Source: Bifidobacterium sp. (GTDB lineage: Bacteria > Actinomycetota > Actinomycetes > Actinomycetales > Bifidobacteriaceae). From it: a stretch of 5,751 nt of DNA. The notes under the pieces were generated by a model. That model saw only the letters and a list, made by a program, of their open reading frames with translations, ran no database searches and was not told the origin of the DNA. The position numbers and the translations under genes are program-made. The stretch covers positions 1-5,751 of the forward strand of contig JAIJEI010000137.1 in NCBI GenBank assembly GCA_022739095.1. Direction: 5' to 3'. Position 1 is the first letter of the stretch. Each line of letters opens with the position of its first letter. Shown one piece after another: positions 1 to 4,903 of the stretch.

Positions 1-129
1 CACGTGGTGCCGAAGCAGTTCGTGGCCATGACGAAGGCCATGGAAGAAGCCAAGGCCAACAATGTAGATTTCAATGCGCCCGGCGCCTGGGAAAAGGTGT
101 ACGAGCAGGTTATGGAAGGAGCGCGCTGA
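1..129 (+). CDS. gltB: Glutamate synthase large subunit, C-terminal end (partial)
   Basis: Only the last 42 codons lie in the window, in frame from base 1 to a TGA at 127-129. The peptide begins HVVPKQFVAMTKAME and ends EQVMEGAR. The VVPK/VMPR-type stretch followed by a helical, acidic tail is how many GltB proteins end, after the glutamate-synthase barrel and the C-terminal beta-helix. The best support is context: the stop is one base upstream of an unmistakable gltD, the usual gltB-gltD order. GltB (amidotransferase plus FMN and 3Fe-4S synthase domains) makes two glutamates from glutamine and 2-oxoglutarate using electrons delivered by GltD. The gltD Shine-Dalgarno lies inside the last gltB codons, so the two are probably co-transcribed and translationally coupled. 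No catalytic part is visible here, so the identity rests mostly on context. Confidence 0.85.
   Translation, partial: HVVPKQFVAMTKAMEEAKANNVDFNAPGAWEKVYEQVMEGAR
116..121 (+). promoter_or_regulatory. Ribosome binding site of gltD
   Basis: AAGGAG, 9 bases before the ATG at 131 and embedded in the last codons of gltB. It decides the gltD start over the longer open frame beginning at 74 and suggests translational coupling with gltB. Confidence 0.8.
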
Positions 130-130
130 C

Positions 131-1669
131 ATGGGCGACCCGAGAGGATTCCTGAAGGTCCGTACCCGCCGAGAGCTGGCTGAACGCCCCGTTGAGGAGC
201 GTATCAAGGACTGGTTCGACGTTCACGCCGAAACCGGCCTGCAACCGTGGACCCAAACGCAGGCGGCCCGCTGCATGGATTGTGGCACCCCGTTCTGCAT
301 GACCGGATGCCCGCTGGGCAACCTGATTCCTGAGTGGAACGACTTGGTCCGTCAGGGCAAGTGGGAAGACGCCTACAACCGTCTGTCCATGACCAACAAC
401 TTCCCCGAAGTCACCGGTCGCATCTGCCCGGCCCTGTGCGAGCAGGCCTGCGTGCTCGGCATCCACCAGCCGCCGACCATGATCAAGCTTGACGAGCAGA
501 CCATCATCGACCAGGCATGGGATTTGGATTACGTCAAGCCGCTGCCGCCGCAGCGTCTGACCGACCAGACGGTCGCCGTCGTCGGCTCTGGCCCTGCAGG
601 CCTTGCCGCTGCTCAGCAGCTCACCCGCGCCGGCCACACCGTCGTCGTCTACGAGAAGGACGATGCCATCGGTGGCCTGATGCGCTACGGCATCCCGAAC
701 TTCAAGCTTGAAAAGGGTCTGCTCGACCGCCGCGTCAAGCAGATGGAGGCCGAAGGCACCCGCTTCCGCACCAACGTGGAAATCGGCAAGGATATCGCGT
801 GGGATGACCTGCGTGACCGTTACGACGCCGTCGTGGTGGCCATCGGCTCCCGCGTGCCGCGCGACATGAAGATTCCGGGCCGCGAGCTTGACGGCATCCA
901 CTTCGCCCTCGACTTCCTGCCCGACGCCACGCGCCGTATCTTCGGCGTCAAGCCGGTGCACGACATCACCGCCAAGGACAAGCACGTCATCGTCATCGGC
1001 GGTGGCGACACCGGTTCCGACTGCCTCGGCACCTCCATCCGCCAAGGCGCGAAGGACGTCACCGTGCTGCAGATTATGCCGAAAGAGCCGTCTTCACGCC
1101 CGGATAACAGCCCGTGGCCGACCTTCGCCCGCACCTACCAGAAGACTTCCTCCATGGAAGAGGGCGGCGAGTACATCTACTCGACTGACTCGGTGAACTT
1201 CGAAGGCACCGAAGAGGAGAAGGCCAAGGTCACCATCGACAACTCGACCACCGCCGAAGGCTTCGTGGCCGATGAACACGGTCACGTCACCGGCCTGAAG
1301 GTCGTCTCTGTGGCCCCCGGCGAGAACGGTCCCTTCACCCGCCAGCCCGGCACCGAGCGCGTGCTGCCGGCCGATCTGGTCCTCATTTCCGTGGGCTTCC
1401 TGCACCCGGACACCGAGACCATCCTCGACCAGCTGCCCGTCGAACTCGATAAGCGTGGCAACATCGCCCGCAACGACAAGTTCGCCACCTCCCAGGACGG
1501 TGTGTTCGTGTGCGGCGATGCCGGCCGTGGCCAGAGCCTCGTGGTCTGGGCCATCGCCGAAGGCCGCTCCTGCGCCGCAGCCGTGGACGAGTACCTCTCC
1601 AGCGTGCAGACCAGTGAGCTGCCGGCCCCGATCAAGGCCAGCCAGCGTCCGATGATGCTGCCTCGCTGA
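131..1669 (+). CDS. gltD: Glutamate synthase [NADPH] small (beta) subunit
   Basis: This 512-residue protein has the usual GltD length. It oxidises NADPH on FAD and passes electrons through 4Fe-4S clusters to GltB in the cytoplasm. Cysteines C48, C51, C56 and C60 (CMDCGTPFCMTGC) and C99, C103 and C107 (CPALCEQAC) form the N-terminal iron-sulfur ligand set. An FAD-binding GSGPAG lies at 152-157, a second Rossmann motif GGGDTG for NADPH at 290-295, and the C-terminal flavin motif CGDAGRG at 461-467, followed by the typical SLVVWAIAEGR. The frame stays open upstream to 74, but the ATG at 131 is preferred. It follows the gltB stop by one base, has AAGGAG at 116-121 with a 9-base spacer, and begins MGDPRGFLKV as GltD proteins do. 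The gene is intact. Other FAD/Fe-S oxidoreductases of this fold exist (DPD-like, SudA), but size and the gltB neighbour favour GltD. Confidence 0.97.
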   Translation: MGDPRGFLKVRTRRELAERPVEERIKDWFDVHAETGLQPWTQTQAARCMDCGTPFCMTGCPLGNLIPEWNDLVRQGKWEDAYNRLSMTNNFPEVTGRICPALCEQACVLGIHQPPTMIKLDEQTIIDQAWDLDYVKPLPPQRLTDQTVAVVGSGPAGLAAAQQLTRAGHTVVVYEKDDAIGGLMRYGIPNFKLEKGLLDRRVKQMEAEGTRFRTNVEIGKDIAWDDLRDRYDAVVVAIGSRVPRDMKIPGRELDGIHFALDFLPDATRRIFGVKPVHDITAKDKHVIVIGGGDTGSDCLGTSIRQGAKDVTVLQIMPKEPSSRPDNSPWPTFARTYQKTSSMEEGGEYIYSTDSVNFEGTEEEKAKVTIDNSTTAEGFVADEHGHVTGLKVVSVAPGENGPFTRQPGTERVLPADLVLISVGFLHPDTETILDQLPVELDKRGNIARNDKFATSQDGVFVCGDAGRGQSLVVWAIAEGRSCAAAVDEYLSSVQTSELPAPIKASQRPMMLPR

Positions 1670-1730
1670 ATCTCTCCGTTGTGGTTCCCTTTCACGAGGA
1701 AACTTACATACAACACTAGATAGTCCTCAT

Positions 1731-1755
1731 GGCCCCTCATTTGAGGGGCCGTTTT
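1731..1755 (+). terminator. Rho-independent terminator of gltBD
   Basis: GGCCCCTCA at 1731-1739 pairs perfectly with TGAGGGGCC at 1742-1750, and GTTTTCT follows at once. The two innermost pairs probably open to give a small loop. It lies 62 bases after the gltD stop. The opposite strand has no T-tract beyond the stem, so it should work mainly for the plus strand. Confidence 0.88.
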
Positions 1756-1865
1756 CTATTTAGCAGCGGCTCCCCCTTACCATGTTTGGTAGGCTCCGAT
1801 GGGCCTCTCCGAAGGAATCTTTCTATTGACGAGATTTCAGGGATGTGGAATCTTCACCAATCGGT

Positions 1866-1882
1866 ACAGATTAAGAATCTGT
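1866..1882. repeat. Small perfect inverted repeat just past the minus-strand gene
   Basis: ACAGATT (1866-1872), AAG, AATCTGT (1876-1882) form a perfect 7-bp stem with a 3-base loop, one base beyond the stop codon of the minus-strand gene. It is AT-rich and has no T-tract on the minus strand, so it is at most a weak terminator or an RNA 3'-end stabiliser. The rest of 1756-1883 shows only a minor hairpin (TACCA 1778-1782 with TGGTA 1787-1791). Confidence 0.4.
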
Positions 1883-1883
1883 G

Positions 1884-2447
1884 CTAGTTGTTGGGATGAT
1901 TAATCCAGTGGGCGATTTCGTCGCTTACTGAATCTTCGGATGGCACGATGCTGACCTGCCCCTCGGAGGCACCTTCCGTTCGTATGGTCAGTGTTCCTTG
2001 CGCAATGTCGTCCGTACAGGAGACGGTGCAATCCTCGTACTGTTCTCCGATGGAGAATGACGCGCTGAGCGTCCCGCTGCCCATGCAGTACACCGTGAGC
2101 TGGTAGGTGCCGGCATCCCATGGCGAACTGTCAGTATCAAGAATGGACATGGTTTTTCGTTTACCGGTCTCATCAGTCTGATAGCTGGGACGTGCGTTGA
2201 ACGACGCGCGAAACGATTCGCGATTGAGCTCTACGGCATCCTGTACGGCGTTATCGAGTTTTGTCACGGAGCGTTTGTCGAGAACATGCTCGGAAACGGG
2301 TGCCTTAGCAGGTTGCTTCGAAGCCGCAGAATCATTGCTACTGCCATGTGTAGTCATCATCCATATGATGCCGATGGCAAGAGCCAATAGGCTGATCGCG
2401 GCAGCGATGATTGCGGCCTTTGTTTTTGTTGCCAGTCGAGTGTTCAT
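1884..2447 (-). CDS. Membrane-anchored protein of unknown function
   Basis: I do not recognise this 187-residue protein with certainty. It has a short basic N-terminus (MNTRLATKTK), then one strongly hydrophobic segment at about residues 11-31. A polar Ser/Ala/Lys-rich linker follows (about 32-55), then a soluble region of about 130 residues. No lipobox or clear signal peptidase site is visible, so a signal anchor with the C-terminal part outside the cell is likely. The C-terminal half looks beta-rich (YQLTVYCMGSGTLSASF) with cysteines C121, C140 and C144. The layout recalls small actinobacterial exported proteins in which a Y-x-L-x-V-x-C-x-G-x-G strand is followed by paired cysteines, but I assign no family. 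The ATG at 2447 is forced by an in-frame TAG two codons upstream. The Shine-Dalgarno is weak (GGGAAAG about 13 bases away). It is convergent with gltD and divergent from the binding-protein gene. Codon use is less GC-rich than in its neighbours. Confidence 0.75.
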   Translation of the reverse strand: MNTRLATKTKAAIIAAAISLLALAIGIIWMMTTHGSSNDSAASKQPAKAPVSEHVLDKRSVTKLDNAVQDAVELNRESFRASFNARPSYQTDETGKRKTMSILDTDSSPWDAGTYQLTVYCMGSGTLSASFSIGEQYEDCTVSCTDDIAQGTLTIRTEGASEGQVSIVPSEDSVSDEIAHWINHPNN

Positions 2448-2453
2448 AATGGC

Positions 2454-2570
2454 CTAGCTTTCCCAATATCGGTAACCCCATACGTTCGCACTGGGCACGA
2501 TTGCACTTCCAGAAGCGAGCACTTGGACATTGCATGGAGCGACAATGGTGGCTTTTTTGGCGGTTCTCAT
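2454..2570 (-). CDS. Possible small ORF (38 aa) upstream of the membrane-anchored protein
   Basis: On the minus strand an ATG at 2570 is preceded by AAAGGG six bases upstream and opens 38 codons ending in TAG (2454-2456). The peptide starts MRTAKKATIVAPCNVQV and ends NVWGYRYWES. It has one cysteine (C13) and two tryptophans near the end (W31, W36). It has no hydrophobic membrane segment or signal peptide, and I know no family for it. The stop is six bases before the ATG of the 187-residue gene, in the same reading frame, so only TAG-GCC-ATT separates the two. It could be a real small protein translationally coupled to its neighbour, a leader ORF, or the 5' end of a once longer gene broken by a nonsense codon. 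The Shine-Dalgarno and tight spacing support translation. Its short length, and an open frame on the opposite strand here, leave it uncertain. Confidence 0.4.
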   Translation of the reverse strand: MRTAKKATIVAPCNVQVLASGSAIVPSANVWGYRYWES

Positions 2571-2584
2571 GATAATCCCTTTCA

Positions 2585-2592
2585 GGGGGGGG
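2585..2592. repeat. G8 homopolymer run
   Basis: Eight consecutive G (C8 on the minus strand), 14 bases before the minus-strand ATG at 2570. On that strand the run passes into CCCTGAAAGGG, a possible 4-bp stem whose AGGG arm is part of the Shine-Dalgarno of the small ORF. Confidence 0.55.
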
Positions 2593-2646
2593 AGAAAGCG
2601 TCGGCTGATTGTGGTCACGAATATCGTCAGTTCGAACCGAACGTGG

Positions 2647-2662
2647 ACGACAACGTTGTCGT
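2647..2662. promoter_or_regulatory. Perfect 16-bp palindrome, candidate LacI-family operator
   Basis: ACGACAACGTTGTCGT is a perfect dyad centred on CG with the core AACGTT. LacI/GalR-family operators are typically even palindromes with a central CG, and bifidobacteria control many sugar genes with such regulators. A smaller dyad (GTTCG-AAC-CGAAC, 2630-2642) lies just upstream. It is 77 bases from the small minus-strand ORF and about 380 bases from the ATG at 3044, so the former is the more natural target. No matching promoter boxes are clear on either strand. Confidence 0.45.
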
Positions 2663-2939
2663 TGGAGAAGTCTTCAAGAAATATGTTGATGCTTAATATA
2701 TTACATTTGCATGAACCTTTTGCGCTTCACTGTAACTCATACGAATGGACAGTGTTTGCGATTTCTCCTTACAAAGGTGGTCCTACTTGTTCGGATGTAG
2801 CCAACTTCAGTGACTTGGTTCTGAAAATGTCGTTAGCCGTCGTTGTGCGTACCGTCACCATTCGTGTAACGTCCTCGCAAATTCTCCGTAGTCGCGTCCC
2901 CGAGGATGTAGAAACTGATTAAAACTATTCCAAAAATAC

Positions 2940-2969
2940 TTGTAATGTCTATATTCCGAGAATATTACA
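2940..2969 (+). promoter_or_regulatory. Candidate promoter with overlapping inverted repeats, upstream of the binding-protein gene
   Basis: TTGTAA (2940-2945) and TATTAC (2963-2968) are 17 bases apart, four of six matches each to the -35 and -10 consensus. They lie about 75 bases before the ATG at 3044. Two inverted repeats overlay them. An outer pair, TGTAAT (2941-2946) and ATTACA (2964-2969), covers both boxes. An inner 15-base dyad, ATATTC-CGA-GAATAT (2951-2965), fills the spacer and enters the -10. A regulator bound here would block RNA polymerase. TAATAT at 2978-2983 is a weaker alternative -10. Confidence 0.45.
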
Positions 2970-2994
2970 TACATGGCTAATATGAAGCTCCTAC

Positions 2995-3023
2995 GGTGTC
3001 TTTCGTCGCTAAGAGACGACACC
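2995..3023 (+). other. Imperfect hairpin in the leader of the binding-protein gene
   Basis: GGTGTC (2995-3000) pairs with GACACC (3018-3023). An alternative inner stem uses TCGTC (3003-3007) and GACGA (3015-3019). The structure ends ten bases before the Shine-Dalgarno at 3033, so it may affect mRNA stability or ribosome access. It has no T-tract and is not a terminator. Confidence 0.35.
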
Positions 3024-3043
3024 ACAACATTTGGGAGAGATTC

Positions 3044-4684
3044 ATGAACACACGTCATGTCACTTCACTGGTTGCGGCCGGTGCGGCAATCGTCATGCTG
3101 CTCAGCGGCTGCGGATCAACCGGTACCTCCAATTCCAGCAATGCTTCAGATTCCAACATCATTTCCGTGTACGGCAGTGAGCCGGCACATCCACTATTCC
3201 CCGGCAACACCACTGAGGCCGGTGGTGGCAAGGTTGTAGACCAGCTGTTCGCGGGTCTGGTGACCTATGATGCGCGGGGCGGCATCCACAACGAGGTAGC
3301 AGACAGCATCACCTCCAGTGACAACGCCACGCATTACGTCATCAAGCTCAAGAGCGGATGGAAGTTCACCGACGGCACTCCGGTGACCGCGCACTCCTTC
3401 GTAGACGCGTGGAATTACACCGCCAACAGTGCCAACAAGCAGGCCAGCGCCAGCTTCTTCAGCACAATCGAAGGCTATGATGATCTGCAAAAGCCGGACG
3501 TGGACCCCAAGGCCACGCTGAGCGGCTTGACCGTCGTTGACGACAACACCATCGATGTCAAGCTCAGCCAGCCCGACTCGGCATTCCCGGTCAAGGCCGG
3601 CAGCCACGCCTACATGCCGTTGCCCGAATCCGCGTTCAAGGACCCGAAGAAGTTCGGTCAGCACCCAGTGAGCAACGGCCCATACAAGTTCGTGTCCTGG
3701 CAGCACAACCACAGCATCGAAATGGTGAAGAACCCTGACTACAAGGGCAATCGTGTCGCCAAGAACGATGGCCTGAACTTCAAGATCTACACCTCGCCTG
3801 ATTCGGCATACGCCGACCTACGCGGTGGTAACCTGGACTTCACGAACATGATTCCTGACACCGCGCTTACCTCCTTCCAGTCCGACAAGTCGCTGAAGGC
3901 ATACAACGAGCCCGGTGGCAATACGCTCACCTTCACCATTCCTGAATGGCTGGAACACTTCGGCCAGAACGAGGAAGGCAACCTGCGTCGTCAGGCCATT
4001 TCCATGTCCATCGATCGCAAGACCATCGCCGAGAAGATCTTCCACGGCACCGCCATGCCCGCCGTCGACTTTCTTGCAGCCCCGATCAGCGCCTACTCCA
4101 AGGAACTCAAGGGAAATGAAGTACTGAAGTACAACCCGTCCAAGGCCAAGGAACTGTGGGCCAAGGCCAACGCCATCTCCCCGTGGAGCGGTGAGTTCGG
4201 CATTGCATACAATGCTGATGGCACTGCGAAGAACTGGGTTGAGGCAATCTGCAACTACGTCAAGAACACGCTGGATATCGATGCCAAGAGCATCCCGATG
4301 TCCACTTCCGACGAATTCCTGTCCAATGTGGATTCGGGCAAGATGACCTCCGCATACCGCAGTGGTTGGGGCCCGGATTACCCGTCCGCGGACAATTATC
4401 TGGTACAGCTGTACGATTCCAGTTCGGCCGACGGCAAGGGCGGCAACAGCGGCAACTACAAGAACCCCGAGTTCGATGCCATGATGGACAAGGCTCTTTC
4501 CGCTCCGTCCACCGAGGAAGCCGACAAGTATTATCAGCAAGGTGAAGAGATTCTGCTGCAAGACCTTCCGGCTATCCCGTTGTGGAACCAGAATGCCACC
4601 GCAGCCAGCACCTCCGCAGTCTCCGGTGTCGCATTCGACTACGGCGGCGGCCCAGTGTTCACCGCACTGACCAAGAAGCAGTAA
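3044..4684 (+). CDS. OppA/DppA-family peptide ABC transporter substrate-binding lipoprotein
   Basis: This complete 546-residue protein captures substrate outside the membrane and hands it to an ABC permease. The N-terminus is a lipoprotein signal: MNTRHV, a hydrophobic stretch (about 7-20), and the lipobox LSGC, so Cys23 should be lipidated. A Ser/Asn/Thr-rich tether follows (24-38). Hallmarks of the SBP_bac_5 family are present: LKSGWKFTDGTPVTAHSFVDAW at about 102-123, NGPYKF (211-216), RRQAISMSIDRKTI (315-328), GWGPDYPSADNYL (441-453) and a C-terminal LPAIPLWNQN (508-517). The frame is open upstream to a GTG at 2996, but the ATG at 3044 gives a proper signal peptide and has GGGAG (3033-3037) six bases upstream. 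No permease or ATPase gene is adjacent, so it must use a transporter encoded elsewhere or downstream of the window. Substrate cannot be read from sequence: peptides are usual for the family, but sugar or glycopeptide binders occur. The next gene encodes a glycoside hydrolase. Confidence 0.93.
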   Translation: MNTRHVTSLVAAGAAIVMLLSGCGSTGTSNSSNASDSNIISVYGSEPAHPLFPGNTTEAGGGKVVDQLFAGLVTYDARGGIHNEVADSITSSDNATHYVIKLKSGWKFTDGTPVTAHSFVDAWNYTANSANKQASASFFSTIEGYDDLQKPDVDPKATLSGLTVVDDNTIDVKLSQPDSAFPVKAGSHAYMPLPESAFKDPKKFGQHPVSNGPYKFVSWQHNHSIEMVKNPDYKGNRVAKNDGLNFKIYTSPDSAYADLRGGNLDFTNMIPDTALTSFQSDKSLKAYNEPGGNTLTFTIPEWLEHFGQNEEGNLRRQAISMSIDRKTIAEKIFHGTAMPAVDFLAAPISAYSKELKGNEVLKYNPSKAKELWAKANAISPWSGEFGIAYNADGTAKNWVEAICNYVKNTLDIDAKSIPMSTSDEFLSNVDSGKMTSAYRSGWGPDYPSADNYLVQLYDSSSADGKGGNSGNYKNPEFDAMMDKALSAPSTEEADKYYQQGEEILLQDLPAIPLWNQNATAASTSAVSGVAFDYGGGPVFTALTKKQ

Positions 4685-4719
4685 GTGCGACTTTGCTGGA
4701 AAGAGTTGGCCTTGCTATA

Positions 4720-4735
4720 GGTCGGGTTGCCGACC
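4720..4735 (+). other. Hairpin after the binding-protein gene
   Basis: GGTCGG (4720-4725), GTTG, CCGACC (4730-4735) form a perfect 6-bp stem with a 4-base loop, 35 bases after the stop. No T-tract follows. Its GTCGG/CCGAC arms recur in the hairpin at 4791-4805 and could pair with it instead. Confidence 0.5.
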
Positions 4736-4769
4736 GATTACCATGGGCTGAGCCAATCTGACCTCTGTT

Positions 4770-4790
4770 GGCCCCCGCTGGCGGGGGGCT
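4770..4790 (+). repeat. GC-rich hairpin, first stem of a three-hairpin cluster
   Basis: GGCCCCCGC (4770-4778) pairs with GCGGGGGGCT (4781-4790) with one bulged G and a closing G-T pair, giving a small CTGG loop. It abuts the next hairpin directly. From memory, similar G/C-run hairpins next to GTCGGC/GCCGAC stems occur between many B. longum genes; I could not check this. Confidence 0.55.
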
Positions 4791-4805
4791 GTCGGCAAAG
4801 CCGAC
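4791..4805 (+). repeat. Central hairpin of the cluster
   Basis: GTCGGC (4791-4796), AAA, GCCGAC (4800-4805) form a perfect 6-bp stem with a 3-base loop. It starts on the base after the preceding stem and ends one base before the next. Confidence 0.6.
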
Positions 4806-4806
4806 T

Positions 4807-4850
4807 GGGGGTGGTCTCAAACAGCAGACCACCCCCTAATCTTGTTATAT
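4807..4850 (+). terminator. Probable rho-independent terminator of the binding-protein gene
   Basis: GGGGGTGGTCT (4807-4817) pairs perfectly over 11 bp with AGACCACCCCC (4826-4836) around an 8-base loop. The T-rich stretch TAATCTTGTTATAT follows. It is the strongest stem after the binding-protein stop and should end most transcripts before the hydrolase gene, 67 bases downstream. Confidence 0.7.
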
Positions 4851-4888
4851 GAGCGAGTTCCCATAATCGGGAGCAATCGAGAACATAC

Positions 4889-4893
4889 AGGAG
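4889..4893 (+). promoter_or_regulatory. Ribosome binding site of the GH129-like gene
   Basis: AGGAG, ten bases before the ATG at 4904. It supports that start; no better start with a Shine-Dalgarno is seen nearby. Confidence 0.7.
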
Positions 4894-4903
4894 CACATTA
4901 ACT

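Larger units (their letters stand above)
2571..3043. other. Divergent intergenic region, no intact gene seen
   Basis: About 470 bases separate the minus-strand ORFs from the binding-protein gene, AT-richer than the flanking genes, especially at 2680-2710 and 2920-2985. It contains a G8 run (2585-2592), a perfect 16-bp palindrome (2647-2662), the 9-mer ATATTACAT twice (2698-2706, 2962-2970), a promoter candidate with nested inverted repeats (2940-2969) and a leader hairpin (2995-3023). A plus-strand frame open through 2541-2696 has ordinary codon use near its end (EPNVDDNVVVGEVFKKYVDA, then TAA) but no convincing start, and may be a gene relic. A 130-codon plus-strand frame at 2530-2922 does not look like a protein. 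I see nothing I can support in 2710-2920. Confidence 0.6.

Noticed and set aside
74..130. Upstream extension of gltD by 19 codons
   Set aside because: It would overlap the gltB end and add a non-conserved N-terminus. The ATG at 131 has a good Shine-Dalgarno and the expected GltD beginning.
110..1045. Long 311-codon open frame on the minus strand
   Set aside because: It lies antisense to gltB/gltD, an artefact of GC-rich codon bias. Its sequence resembles no protein, and the plus strand carries clear GltD motifs.
1815..1880. GAATCT three times (1815, 1848, 1875)
   Set aside because: A 6-mer at irregular spacing with no symmetry or shared flanks; probably chance.
2530..2922. 130-codon plus-strand open frame
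   Set aside because: Its composition is not protein-like, it has no convincing Shine-Dalgarno, it overlaps the minus-strand small ORF, and it contains the palindrome and AT-rich regulatory-looking sequence.
2996..3043. GTG start extending the binding protein by 16 residues
   Set aside because: The added residues are charged and would precede and spoil the lipoprotein signal peptide; the ATG at 3044 has GGGAG six bases upstream.
2855..3058. 67-codon minus-strand open frame
   Set aside because: It runs through the promoter and leader of the binding-protein gene and has no plausible protein features.
3818..4561. 247-codon minus-strand open frame within the binding-protein gene
   Set aside because: It is a codon-bias shadow of the clearly coding plus strand.
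4842..4867. TTGTTA / CATAAT as a promoter for the hydrolase gene
   Set aside because: The spacing is only 14 bases, and the first box overlaps the terminator tail; too weak to list.
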